64,000 bases of DNA from Planococcus citri (taxonomy: Eukaryota; Arthropoda; Insecta; Hemiptera; Pseudococcidae): positions 75,888,001 to 75,952,000 of the forward strand of contig NC_088679.1 in the NCBI RefSeq assembly GCF_950023065.1. Reading direction: 5' to 3'. Each line of letters begins with the position of its first letter. Position 1 is the stretch's first letter. The position numbers and the translations under genes were made by a program. Below are positions 21,460-32,925 of this stretch, piece after piece. The notes below the pieces were generated by a model. That model was given only the letters and a program-made list of their open reading frames with translations. It ran no database searches and was not told where the DNA came from.

Positions 21460-22999
21460 GTACGGGTACCATGTCGGTCTATCGTTTCAAAATCGCAAAA
21501 GAGTGAGACTGGAAAGGTATACTTTTTTCGCGATATTTCCTCGAAAGGGGATCATTTCCCGACCCCGAAACCACCATTACATTTTTGAGATCGAATTGCA
21601 AAACCGATCCAGGGGTTCTAAAAGTTGTGAAAATTGAGCACCTACGTTGTCATCTGTTTTGGCCAATAAATCCCAACCAAAAGGGGGTAGGGGGGTACTT
21701 GTGGTCTCAAATAACTCGTATTGGATCACTCTTGAAATATCTACCCATGGCCGTTCTCATTTAGTGATACCTCACATTTCAGTGGTTCCCAAAGTTGAAC
21801 TTTTGTATTCCAAATTTTTAAAGTCACGCATTCAAACGAATATTGTCAGTAAATAAATTTAGCAATCAAAAACTAGTCCAGATAAAAAGCTGCGAAATTT
21901 TACGAAGATTTCAAAAATGTGTCATTTTTTTTCTTAGCATTGATAGGGGCCGAGCTGAGGGGGTTGGAACGTCAAAAAACGTGATGTAACAATAGTCCAG
22001 TAACTTAAGCAAAAAAATAGGGGGTATCGTGAATCTGTAGGTGGCAAGCTGATTTTTGGTATACTGGTCCATTTTGATGGCCTGAAAACGAATCCGAGGA
22101 GTCCCTTGCGGTCCCGGGTGAGCTTTCCCCTAAATTGTGGATCTTAGCCCCCCAAAATCGGTCGCCGTAATGTTGATGGTTAATATTGATTGTAATACCT
22201 TCAATCGTTCCAAAATGGTACGGGGGGTGGTTTTCTTTGTTTTTCTGAGGTACAGAGCGGAGCACAATGTCATCCCGCCCCCTCCTCCCCCTTCACTTAT
22301 CAGTTATTTGCCTATATACGCACGTGAGATGAATTGAAATGCACTAAAAAATGTAAAATTGTCGAATGGAATGTTGATACGAGTTTCAAAAACCAGTTTT
22401 AGCGTATTGTGACCACTTCTCCCCCTTTGTGGATCTTAGCCCCCCCCCATCGGTTTTTGACCAATATATCGAAAAGTATTGAGTCCAGCTCAAAAATGGT
22501 TAGGACGAATGCGGATCTACATATAATTTCTCATCAGATGACCTATTGATCAATTTTCCAGTCCCAAGGGGGTTGGACCTACCCCTTCTGACCTCTCACC
22601 ATTCAATTATTTGCCAATATACGTATATGAGATGAACTGAAATTTACTAAAAAAATTTGGAATACAAAAGTTCAACTTTGGGAACCACTGAAATGTGAGG
22701 TATCACTAAATGAGAACGGCCATGGGTAGATATTTCAAGAGTGATCCAATACGAGTTATTTGAGACCACAAGCACCCCCCTACCCCCTTTTGGTTGGGAT
22801 TTATTGGCCAAAACAGATGACAACGTAGGTGCTCAATTTTCACAACTTTTAGAACCCCTGGATCGGTTTTGCAATTCGATCTCAAAAATGTAATGGTGGT
22901 TTCGGGGTCGGGAAATGATCCCCTTTCGAGGAAATATCGCGAAAAAAGTATATCTTTCCGGTCCCATTGTTTTGATAATTTTCACTTTGGTACCCGTAC
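21460..22999. mobile_element. 1.54-kb TIR element with ~370-bp inverted repeats and TA target site
   Basis: The ends GTACGGGTACCA and TGGTACCCGTAC are perfect inverted repeats flanked by TA at 21458-21459 and 23000-23001. Similarity continues inward for about 350-370 bp, for example GGGGATCATTTCCCGACCCC matching its complement near 22905-22924. The middle contains two diverged repeats of ~300 bp sharing TGTGGATCTTAGCCCC (about 22135 and 22430) and ATTTGCC(T/A)ATATACG (about 22307 and 22611). No transposase is present. A Tc1/mariner-related non-autonomous element is the best fit from TSD and ends. Confidence 0.82.
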
Positions 23000-23009
23000 T
23001 ACTTCCTTT

Positions 23010-23450
23010 GCTTAACATTTTTCAAGTCTTGCTCGTTTCTTACCAAAAAATGGGCAAAATTCTCGCTTCTTAATAAATGGCTGAAAAATTTCACATTTTT
23101 CCCAAAAAATTATCCAAAAGTTTCGCTTTTCTACTGGAACAGAAAAATGCAAAAAGTCTCCTTCTTCCAACAAAAATTGTGAAAAAATATACTTTCAATC
23201 AATAATTACCAGAAAGTCCTGCTCTTTGCTAAAACTGTCAACATTTTGACAAAAATTCTTACTTTCTTTCAAAAAATTTCCAAAAGTCCCGATTTCTGCC
23301 AAAAATTACTTTTTTGTCAATAATTTCAAAAAGGTCTGCTTTTTGTGAAAAATTTAAAAAATTTTGCTCAAAGCTGATACAAATTTTCACTTTTTTTGCA
23401 AAATGGCTTAAAGTAATCAAATTTTTGAAATGTTTTTTACTTCATGTCAA
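23010..23450. repeat. CTCGCTTTTTGCC / CAAAAATTG array, right part
   Basis: Continues the array interrupted by the TIR element: units such as AAAATTCTCGCTTCTTAATAAA and AAAAGTCCCGATTTCTGCCAAAAATT. No gene is present. Confidence 0.65.
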
Positions 23451-23629
23451 GAATTAGGTACCCATTATTGTAACAAAAGACTAGAAACTCTGACATAATA
23501 TTAAAATGTGAGAAAATTGCTAATTTTTTTCAACGTTTTTAACTTTTTATTAATCTGATAAAATTTTAAGAATTCCTCATAAAATCTAAATTTTTTATAA
23601 CATCTTAAAAGTTGGACAAGATTTGAAAG

Positions 23630-24625
23630 GTCTTCAATATATTTTTCATAAGGTCATTGACCCATCTGTCTGGCCTCTCGAGGTGTCTGAGTGCTTCTGT
23701 CTGGCAGCCTTTCATGGTCGTCTGGCTACCTGCTTGTCTTCTCAAGGTCATTGGCCCATCAGTATGGCTTCCCAAGGTCGTTTGCCCGTCTGTCGTGCCT
23801 TTCAGGGTCATTGAAGAGCGCATGTTTGGACTCTCAAGGTCACTCACCTGCCTGCCAAACTTCTCAAGGTCGTCCACCTGTGTGTCTGGCATCTTAAGGT
23901 TACTGACCTGTATGTCCATACTCTAATGGTCACTGATCAGCCTTTCTAGCTTCCTTAGATCGTCAATATTTCCTGTGTGGTCTCTCAAAGGACGGCTGTC
24001 CAAGATTGTATGTCTGCCTGTACGGCATTTTAAGGTCATTGACCTGGCAGTATGACGTCCCAAGATCGTGGATGTACCTGTCTGTCTTTTTGAGGTTGCC
24101 TGTGAGCCATGCAGGTCTGCTTGTCTGACTTCATGAGGTCATTGACCCGTCTATTTGGCCTCTCAAGGTTGTCTGTCTGTCTGTCTGTCTGGCTGGCTGG
24201 CTTATTAAGGTCATTGACCTGCCAGTATGACATCTCAAAATCGTCAATGTGCCTGTCTGTTTTTTTTTAGGTTGCCTGTGAGCCATGCTTGTCTGCTTGT
24301 CTGACTTCATGAGGTCATTGACCCGTCTATTTGGCCTCTCAAGGTTGTATGTCTGTCTGTCTGGCTTCTTAAGGTCATTGACTTGCCAGTATGACATCTC
24401 AAAATCGTCGATGTGCCTGTCTGTCTTTTTGAGGTTGCCTGTGAGCCACGCAGGTCTGCTTGTCTGACTTCATGAGGTCATTGACCCGTCTATTTGGCCT
24501 CTCAAGGTTGTATGTCTGTCTGGCTTCTTAAGGTCATTCACCCATCTGGCTTGCCTATGCAGGTCACTGACCTACCTGTCCAGCCTCCAATGCAGTCTGT
24601 ATGCCTGTCTGGCCTCTTAGAACAT
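23630..24625. repeat. Higher-order minisatellite (AAGGTCATTGACC / GTCTGTCTGGC)
   Basis: A basic unit near 30 bp (AAGGTCATTGACCTGCCTGTCTGGCCTCTC-like) is organised into a longer unit. The landmark TTGTCTGACTTCATGAGG starts at 24121, 24297 and 24460, giving spacings of 176 and 163 bp. A (GTCT)n run at about 24171-24190 accounts for part of the difference. Plus and minus frames of 60-104 codons (for example NDLERPNRRVNDLMK) are by-products of the repeat. Confidence 0.85.
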
Positions 24626-25780
24626 TCAAAATCATTGATTTCTTTGACATAAATCAAAAATTTATGAAAACTTTTTCCAAATTTTCATAAATTCGACCGT
24701 ATGTCAGAAAATCAATAATTTTTTTCCTAAATTTTCAACAAAGTCAATCGCATTTTTCTTTTAATTTTTCAAAAACCTGACTTACTAACCAATGTCAGAA
24801 AGTCAACTGAATTTTATTTCCAAGGTTTCAGAAGTCAACCTGACACAGATCAGCATCACTCAAATTTCGGAGTGACCTCCGGCGCAAAAGATATATTCAT
24901 TTCAAAATTTTAAAAAGTCTCACTTTTTCCTCAAAATTGTCCGAAATTTCTCTTTTTTCCAGATTTTGCCAAAAAGTTTCTCTTATTGCTAAAATTGTCA
25001 AAGTCTTGTTTTTTTTTTCAAAAATGAGATTTTTTCGTCAGAAATCGCGATAATTCTCATTTTGTTGACCAAGACTCGTTTTATGTGTGTGTGTGTTTTT
25101 TTTTTACCAAAAAGAGCTGCAAAATGGTCCAACTTTTCGAAATCAAAAGTAGGTTTTTTTGGTCATTATAGTTTTCCTACTTTAAAATGTTTTGCTCAGG
25201 TTTTGTCATTTTTTTGGTTATTTTTTGAGCTTTTTTGGTTATTACTAACCCTCAAAAAAGTTCATTCATTACACTCTCATTGACGAACTCATGTGTACTT
25301 AGAATTATTTACATCCGATATGAATATACCTATTTAGAAAGGAACCTTTGGAAGACATTCTCCTAGATTTGAACTGAAAACCAAGCTTGATCGAAAGAGT
25401 ATCTTCTAAAACTCTGGCAACCAAAATTTCAAGTGCCAAACTTCATTATTTTTTGGATTTTTGGCAAATTTTTGAAACTAAGAAAAATTCAAAAAAGCTG
25501 TTTTTAGGCTGATCTTTAAATTTCTTCATAAAATATGAGTTATTTTTTCAAGCAAAGTGAACCTTTGTGAAAAATTCCTTCAATTCTACTCCCAAACATT
25601 AACAACTACTAGTTTTGGACCATTCTGCAATCTCCAGAAATTTCTTTTTCTCCAAAAATTTCAAATTTCTCAGGAAGTGTCAAAAATGAAGTTTGGAACA
25701 CAGTCTAACTTTGGTTTACCAAACAGTAGGTAACTTTTGGTTCTTTTTTCAAATTTTTTTTTTTTTTTTTTAATCAAAAA
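24626..25780. repeat. AT-rich sequence with array fragment and dispersed-repeat copy
   Basis: 24900-25060 carries CTCGCTTTTTGCC-family units; a (GT)n run lies near 25086. About 25440-25700 loosely matches the dispersed repeat at 340-620 (AATTCAAAAAAGCTGTTTTTAGG, later CATTAACAACTACTAGTTTT). No gene is recognised. Confidence 0.5.
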
Positions 25781-26160
25781 TTTGCCAAAAGTTACTCAAA
25801 TTCTCGCTTCTTGTCAAATTTGCCACGAAGTCTCGTTTTTTGTCAAACATTGCCAAAAGTAGTTGAAAATTCTCACTTTTTGTCATTAAACTGCTTAAAA
25901 GTTTTGTTTTTTTTACAAAAAGTTACGAAAAAGTTTTGCTTTTTTGACAAACATTGCGAAAAAGCATCACTTTTTTGGCAATAATTGTCAAAAAGTCCTG
26001 CTTTTTGCCAAAAAAAAAAAAAAAACTGAGGATTACGAATTTTTTTCAATTTCTCCCATAAATTGTCAAAGTTGCACCTTTTTGCTGAAAATTGCAAAAA
26101 AGTTATGCTATTTTGTCAAAAATTTCTAAAAAGCCTCGCCTTTTTCAAAAATTGTCCTGG
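25781..26160. repeat. CTCGCTTTTTGTCAAA array, third block
   Basis: About ten degenerate units such as AAGTCTCGTTTTTTGTCAAACATTGCCAAAAGT, ~30-45 bp each, with an A run at 26012-26027. Overlapping frames on both strands are low-complexity. Confidence 0.65.
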
Positions 26161-27850
26161 CCTCGAATTCAGCCAAAAACGTTCGTCTCACTGGCTCCAA
26201 AAGGCCATTTTACCATTCTCATCCTCCTAATACGTTCTTTACCCAATATTTATCATTTGAATACCTAATCAATTCTGCCTTTTTACGCTACGCACCTGCT
26301 ATTAATATTAATCTTTTGTCGCATACACAAATCATTTCGTGATACATTGTCGCGTGCTTATAGTCCTATAGTCGTCTGTATATGCTTCTGCCCGAAGACA
26401 TTTCCCTAATTCTTCATCATTGCCCATGCCCATCTACGTAGTACGTACCTGCACATACCATACCAGACGTAGGATTGTATTTACCATTAGTAAAAATGAC
26501 AACGAGCGAGATACTACCCAGAAGAATTTTCAGAAGCCAGTTTGTTCTCGTGGTTCGTCGATATACCCTTAAGGTGATCCATCCATCCATCGGTACCTGG
26601 GTTTAATTTTTTCCCAATCGTGTCCAAAATTGGTTAATTATCCGTTATAGGTATACGTATTACTACGAAATGCTCAGTTCACATACTCGTACACATTCGT
26701 GGCGTATATTTCAACTTCTGTGTTGGACATTTGAAAAGCCTGCCTCTACCATTCACACCGATTTCCGAATAACTCACTGACAAAAATTTCCTCCGAGGAA
26801 AATACGCTATCGTGGGAGTTTTACGCATTCTGGTAGGAATACCCATACCCAGACTCGTGATAGCTTGCAGCGGCCCAGTCAACGCCGTTCAACTTGGATT
26901 TTTAACACGAATTTACGTATATTTTTTTTCATCAAAATTTTTTTCGGTTCGATGAGAACCGAGCAGTCGTCTCGAATTAGATTTGAACCATTTTCCAAAA
27001 TTATACCTACCTACTTGTGTACCTATTATAAGGTTGACACTTGAAACAAAACAAAAAGTGAGGAATCTATTTGCTAAAGATAAAAGCCCCTTCAAGCTTT
27101 GATCATCATCTGTGTGCAATTCGCATTTGAAATGTTTAAAAATACACGACGAAGTACATAAGATCGCAGAGCGGAAAATATTACGCTGCTAGGCATCGTA
27201 GGTACATATTTCAACTGTTTTATTATTATGCAAAATAGGAGGACAGACGTTTCCATCAAGGTACGGCTTAATACCGAATAAAAAACAAGTTACTTTCTTG
27301 TTTGTGTACATTTAAGTTGATTTACAATGAACCGAACGCTTCTTTTTCTCCCACTTATGCCAGTCTCTATCTTCGAATTCCAACGTGTAATTTGTTTAGT
27401 AACCAATGGCGTATCGTTTTAGGTAAATAATTTTAAAAAATGGCTGCCGTATTTTATTATCGACATGTTCATTTGCCGGTTTTAATTCTATAAACCGGTG
27501 GTGACATCGATCTCTCGATGCTCGCTGTATCTATTTCATTATATAATCCGTGCATCGTGCGATGGGTTCCCCCCTTTATTTGATAGTGCATCTTGCACCC
27601 TTTTACGTCGTGGGTCTGTAACACCTGGAGTGGTGTTGTTGACACGAGAGATGTATGAATGGTTTGAAAATTTACACTTTTCGGTTTGTTTTCCTTCTTT
27701 TAAACGACGAAAATTATTAATTTTTATCGTTAGTAAGTATGTCAATGCGTATTGCATATTTGTATGTACCTTCTCACACTGCTTCGTTGAGCGGTTTGAA
27801 ATATTTTCTGTTTTGCTGATGTTTCTGATCTTTTTTTTTTACCTTTTTTA
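26161..27850. other. Single-copy island, no gene recognised
   Basis: Balanced sequence with TACGTAGTACGTACCTGCAC near 26436. The longest frame ends at 27851 and starts at GTG 27498; it spans a GTAAGTATG donor-like site at 27731 (…FKRRKLLIFIV before it). ATGGCTGCC at 27440 opens only 16 codons. No domain is recognised. Confidence 0.4.
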
Positions 27851-27855
27851 GTTAC

Positions 27856-28813
27856 AGGGTATCTAGCAGGTAGTGAAAGTAGTGAAAAAGTTGTAAATTT
27901 TGTCAAAAAGGTAGTGAAGAAAATGAAAAAATTCAAATGAGTTCCTTTTTTTTCGATATTCAAGGTGTCTAACGATCCTGCTAGCCCTGCTAAAGTCCTG
28001 CAGTTGTCTTGCTTTTCATCACCTTTCATCAAAAGTCCTGCTTTTTTCAATCAGACTTCAAATTATCAAATTATATAAATTCACCTTTTCCAGAATTTTG
28101 AAAAAATTTGTAGAAAGAGGTTCATTTGTCGACGTTTTTAGAGCTTGAATTGCACATTTTTGAGAGCTTTTGCCCTCTCTTCGCTCGGGCTATTTGCTCT
28201 TTTCCTAACTAAAAAACTGATTGTTCAAATTCAAGAAATGTTCAAAAAGTTTGAATCAGAAAAATGAACTCCTCCCTGCATAAAGTCATTTTTTTTTACT
28301 TCACAATACATAAATTTTCGAAAGCTTTTGACCTCGCTCGCTTGGGCTTGTTTGCTTTTTTTTCAATTCATAAGTTAATTTTTCAAAAAACTGATGATTT
28401 GAATTTTAAAATTTTGAAGCAAAATAATATACTTCTTATACTTAAGTACCAACTCATCATTCAAAAAAACATCGTTTTTCATACCTCTCAAAATACTGAT
28501 TTTAGAGATGATTTTCCATCAATTTTTTTTTTTTTTTTTAAATTTGTTATGTTTATTTGCCCAATTTCTATTACGTTAGCAAAGATCCTTCAAGGTAAAA
28601 ATAAATTCAAAAATTGAAACGATGTAATTATATTTTCGACATTCGTTTGCTTGAAAAACACTTTGGGATGTTTGAAAACATTGGAAAAGCGAAAAATTCG
28701 GATGCAAAATTTCACCTCGCCCATCCCCTTCCTTCTTTTAAAAAATCTCAAGTGTTTAAAGATGTCCTGCTAAAAGTCCTGCTTTTTTATTTTGAAATTT
28801 TTTTAGACACCTG
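27856..28813. mobile_element. Possible hAT-like element with GCCCTCGCTCGGGC repeats
   Basis: It begins CAGGGTATCTAGCAGG and may end near TTAGACACCTG, a weak inverted match. An internal CAAGGTGTCTAACGATCCTG at about 27960 resembles an end as well. Two copies of a GAGCTTTTGCCCTC..CGCTCGGGC-type phrase at about 28170 and 28325 match the phrase in the 48.3-kb element. No TSD or transposase was found, so the boundaries are tentative. Confidence 0.4.
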
Positions 28814-29482
28814 CGTTCATTATTGTACCTTTTTCCCATAATTTTTATTGAAATTGAAAAATACTTTGTATGCAAATTTTCTTCCAATTTCAGTTTTTTT
28901 TAAATTTTCCCGTGAAAAATTTGACCTTGTTAATTTTTGTCTGGGGAGAGGGGGGGGTCCAGTGGCGAGCTTTCTAAAAATTTGGTTGAAAAAAAGGAAA
29001 CATTTTTTCAAAAAAAATCCGTTAGATACCATGGGTTAATTTTTAGACATTTTCCATTTCTTTATTTCTTCTGATTTATGTTTATTTTTATTTTTATTTT
29101 TTTCTGTTTAGTAGTTTCATAAAAGTTCTTGTGCATTTCAATTTACTTCATTCTGTAGTTGTTGCTTTCAAAAAAATCTAGCTAATAGACATCGAAACGA
29201 GTATAAATTTGTTTGTAAAGAGCTGAGGAATCAAAAAAAAAAAAAAAAATGAAAATCTTATTAAATTAATTTTTTTAAATTGAAATTTATTTTTGAACCA
29301 ATTAATTCTGCTTTAAACAGAAAGAAAGTATCATTTTGTTCATTTTTTTTTACAAGTTTTCTATGGTTTGATGGTTTAATAAAGTAACTGTTGTAATTTC
29401 TATCTTAATACTCCAGTCGAGGGGTAAAAGGATTGTAATTTCTACAAGATTGCGATTTCTCGAGAAACTATCTGTTCAAATT
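28814..29482. other. AT-rich sequence, nothing recognised
   Basis: Contains G-rich GGGGAGAGGGGGGGTCC near 28943 and T runs. Overlapping 60-70-codon frames on both strands carry no recognisable domain. Confidence 0.45.
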
Positions 29483-29590
29483 CAGCCTACTAAAAAACAC
29501 CAACCTGATAAACCAAATCTAAACCCTTCTCTCCACGGGTTTAATAATCCTGCAATTGTAAACACCCCCCCCCCTCCAAAAAAAGGGAAA
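29483..29590 (+). mobile_element. LINE 3' tail, ~105 bp (copy 1)
   Basis: CAGCCTACTAAAAAACACCA to AATAATCCTGCAATTGTAAA matches the extreme 3' end of the LINE at 29966-32925: last codons, stop, TAATAATC/AATTA hairpin and CACCC. A C run and A-rich tail follow. It is 5'-truncated to almost nothing and closest to the minus-strand copy at 57.5 kb. Confidence 0.75.
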
Positions 29591-29965
29591 ATTCAATAAT
29601 TTAAAATCAGCCAAGTGCTCATAAACTTGAAAAGTTTGAAATCGTGATGAGAGCTAAAGTTGAAAAAACTGTTGAAAAAATCGAAAAAAGTAGTGTGAAT
29701 GCTTTCTATAAAACTTTGAGGGAACTGATCGAAAATAACGTTATTTTGTCTATAGGTACTTTTGAAAAGTTACCATTAATTTTGGAAAGCTTTTGCTCCC
29801 ACTTCGCTCAGGTTTTTATTCCAATTTTTGATAATATTATAATTTCCTGAAAACTATTGTTATTTCAAAATATTGAAACTAAGTATGAAAATCAATTTTT
29901 TGCACCGTTTATTTTACTTTTCGAATTATCAATTTTTCAAAAGTTTATAGTTTCATATTTCACAA
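29591..29965. other. Sequence between two LINE insertions, nothing recognised
   Basis: AT-rich. A 68-codon frame at 29644-29850 (MMRAKVEKTVEKIEKSSVNA) is unassigned. The LINE reading frame appears to run back to 29857, but residues before 29966 do not resemble ORF2 and are probably flanking sequence read through. Confidence 0.4.
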
Positions 29966-31341
29966 CTTCTATTATCCAAGCAGCTGAAGAAACCATTCCA
30001 AAAACTTCAACCAAAGTTCCCAAAAAATCTGTCCCATGGTGGTGTCATGAATTAAAAACTGCAATCCAAGATAGAAAAAGATCATTAAAAAAGTACCAAA
30101 AAAATCGCACTCTTGACAACCTCATTGATTTCAAGAAAAAAAGAGCTATTGCTCGCCAAATCAACTTATCTAAACAAAGAGAAAGTTGGAATAATTTCAT
30201 GTTGAGCATCACCCAAAGCACATCTACAAAAGAAATGTGGAAAAAAGTTCAAATCCTTAAAGGAAGTTATATACCTACTGAAATACCCTACTTAGTAGAT
30301 GACAACACTGAAATAAACTCAATAGATGACATTGCAAACACCTTAGCTAGATCCTTTGCAAAAGCTTCTGCAACTGCCTCTTATAGCTCTGCTTTCCAAA
30401 CACTAAAAACACAAATAGAATCCACCCCCTTAGACTTTTCATCTCAAAATCTAGAACCATACAACTCTCTTTTCTCTCTTGAAGAGCTAAATCATTGTCT
30501 AAACTACAACATTAAAGATTCATCCCCTGGACCTGATGAAATACACCCTCACATGTTAAAGTACCTTTCAGACACTGGAAAAGAAGATTTACTTCAATTA
30601 TATAACAAAATTTGGACTTCGGATTCCTTCCCAAAACTATGGAAAACTGCAACAATCATTCCAATATTAAAACCAGATAAAAGCCCAAATCTGGCATCTA
30701 GTTATCGCCCCATCTCCTTAACTTCAGTTCCTTGCAAAATACTTGAAAAAATGGTTATTAAACGTCTTAATTGGTATATTAATTCCTCAAACTCTCTTAG
30801 CATTTATCAAAGTGGTTTCAGAAAGAAAAGATCTACCCTAGACCACCTCTTTAGTCTCCAAAAAGAAATTAGTTTGGCCTTCCAGAATAAAGAAAGTGTT
30901 CTTTCAGTCTTTTTTGATCTTGAAAAGGCATTTGATAAAGCCTGGCGTTATAAAATTCTCCAAAAATTACATTCCATTGGAATTAGAGGACATTTGGCTT
31001 ACTTTATTCAGAATTTCTTAACAAACCGTACTTTTAGAGTGAGAGTTGACAATACATACTCAGAGTTTTTTGAAATTGAAAATGGAGTCCCCCAAGGTTC
31101 AGTTCTTAGCACAGTCTTATTTATACTTTTGATTGATGACATTTCCAATGTTGTTTCTAGACCCATTTCTCTGAGAATCTTTGCTGATGATATAAACATT
31201 TCTTTTCGTTCAAATAATATTCAACTAGCTCTTCAAGTAATCCAAGAAACCCTTGAAAAAATTGAATCATGGGCAGATTCAAATGGTCTAACCTTCTCTG
31301 AGTCAAAAACCCACTGTATACTTTTCACCAAAAAAAAATAA
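29966..31341 (+). pseudogene. LINE ORF2, reverse transcriptase part
   Basis: Reverse transcriptase copies the element RNA at the chromosomal target. Visible blocks in order: SSPGPDEIHPHMLKYL, IIPILKPDKSPNLASSYRPI, QSGFRKKRSTLDHLF, motif A SVFFDLEKAFDKAW with its Asp, motif B NGVPQGSVLSTVLF, and motif C LRIFADDINIS with the paired Asp. All catalytic residues are intact. The frame ends at TAA 31339-31341 immediately after a run of nine A at 31330-31338. Reading on in the +1 frame gives KIPPDLILNFKGHSLEFKTT, the normal continuation, so the stop is caused by a one-base homopolymer difference or sequencing error. Confidence 0.92.
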
Positions 31342-32860
31342 GATTCCTCCAGATCTCATCCTCAACTTCAAAGGACACTCTTTAGAATTCAAAACCACAA
31401 CTAAATTCCTTGGCTTAACTTTTGATAGAAAACTAAATTGGACTCCTCATTTTCTAACAGTAAAATCAGATATCATGAAACGCCTAAATCTGTTGAAAAT
31501 AATCAAAAACACCAAGTATAAACCATCTCGCAAACTCCTACTTCACTTGTATAAATCTCTAATTCGCAGTAAAATTGAGTATGGAAGCCCATGTTTTGCA
31601 AATATCTCAAATAAAACTTCAAATATCCTAAAAGCAATTCAAAATTCAGCCCTAAGGATCTGTTTAGGAGCCCTCTATTCCTCTCCAATAGATAGCCTAT
31701 ATTGTGAAGCAGCAGAATTACCCCCAGATTTCAGAAGAACTCTCATAACAAACAAATTCATCTCAAATGCATCCACCAACCCTTCCCATCCACTCCAAAA
31801 CTCAATTAACCCACCCAACCCCCAACATTTTGATCATATAGAAGGACCCATTTCTAATTTCATCACAATGTTGAATGATATTCAAATCAATCCCAAAACT
31901 CTCATCCAAAAACCAATATTATACCCCCCTTGGCTTCTAAAACCTCCTCAAGTCAACCTACAGCTTATAAACTACCCAAAAAATAGCCACTCTCCATTAG
32001 TAATAAAACAGAACTATCTTGAACTTTTATCAGAATACAAAAAATTCAATCTTTGCTTTACAGATGGATCAAAAATACCAACACTTCACACAGGATATGC
32101 ATACTCTATAAATGATAGAATTTCAAATTTTAAAATCCATAACTGTTCTTCAATCTACACTGCCGAACTCACAGCTATTTTCCACTGTCTCTGTGACATA
32201 CTCACTTATGAATCAGAAAATAAGTCCTTCTTAATTCAAAGTGATTCCCTCAGCTCACTAACTGCTATCCAAAATCTTTTTTCCGATCACCTTCTAATTC
32301 AAAATATTCATAAAACTCTATTTGACTTACAAAATTCAAACTTCTTCATACAGTTTATGTATGTACCCAGCCACGTTGGAATCTTAGGAAATGAAATTGT
32401 AGATATTAATGCAAAATCTGCCACCATCCTTTCTCCCCTTATATTTATCACAGCTGACGACCTCAAATCTATCTTCACCCAAAGCACACTTAAGAAATGG
32501 CAAAACTTTTGGTCCCTCCAAACCACAAACAAGCTCTTTCAACATAAAAAATTAGTCCATCCTTGGAAAAACCTCTCCCACTTAAACAGACTTGAAGAAA
32601 TCATTATAACCAGACTGAGAATTGGCCACACAAAAATCACGCATAATCACCTCTATGAAAAGGCCCCAAAACCCACATGTCAATTCTGCCTCTCAGAACT
32701 TATATCTGTCCAACACTTACTATTTCAATGTCCCTCCTTACATCAGCACAGACTGTCCCTACAAATAGATGAAAGATCCCTATTCATACCAGACGACCCT
32801 TCCGAAATTATAAAATTCTTAGACCTAATTAAAAAACTTGACCTTACCAACTCGATTTAA
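31342..32860 (+). pseudogene. LINE ORF2, thumb, RNase H and zinc-knuckle part
   Basis: It continues the same ORF2 after the frameshift; the first ATG in this frame is at 31475, but the protein frame is open from about 31337. Thumb-region KTTTKFLGLTFDRKLNW is followed by LLLHLYKSLIRSKIEYGSPC. RNase H: CFTDGSKIP (Asp), IYTAELTAIF (Glu), IQSDSLSSL (Asp) and PSHVGILGNEIVDINAK (His, Asp). GHTKITHNHLYEK precedes the knuckle CQFCLSELISVQHLLFQC. The C-terminus is EIIKFLDLIKKLDLTNSI. All RNase H acidic residues are present. Confidence 0.92.
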
Positions 32861-32925
32861 ATCTACGATGGGTGTAATAATCAAGTAATTACAAACACCC
32901 CAAAAAAAAAAAAAAAAAAAAAAAA

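Larger units (their letters stand above)
29966..32925 (+). mobile_element. 5'-truncated non-LTR retrotransposon (RT + RNase H + zinc knuckle + poly-A)
   Basis: This is the best-preserved mobile element in the window. The truncation falls in the linker after the missing endonuclease domain (IIQAAEETIPKTS..PWWCHELK), followed by reverse transcriptase, RNase H, a CX2CX8HX4C knuckle, a short 3' UTR with a hairpin (GGGTGTAATAATC ... AATTACAAACACCC) and a 24-base A tail at 32902-32925. RNase H places it with I-group-like LINEs; the clade is not settled. No convincing TSD was found. Copies of its 3' end lie at 29.5, 56.5 and 57.5 kb. Confidence 0.92.

Noticed and set aside
23605..24467. Several 60-104-codon frames with repeated peptides
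   Set aside because: They are translations of the GGTCATTGACC minisatellite on both strands.
27498..27851. 117-codon frame with internal GTAAGT
   Set aside because: It starts at GTG, the second half is T-rich low complexity, and no acceptor pairs with the donor.
29857..29965. N-terminal extension of the LINE ORF2 to the ATG at 29857
   Set aside because: Residues before about 29966 do not resemble the endonuclease-RT linker; they look like flanking AT-rich sequence in an open frame by chance.
29966..32925. LTR retrotransposon or endogenous retrovirus
   Set aside because: No LTRs, protease, gag or integrase. The RT order, zinc knuckle and poly-A tail are those of a LINE.
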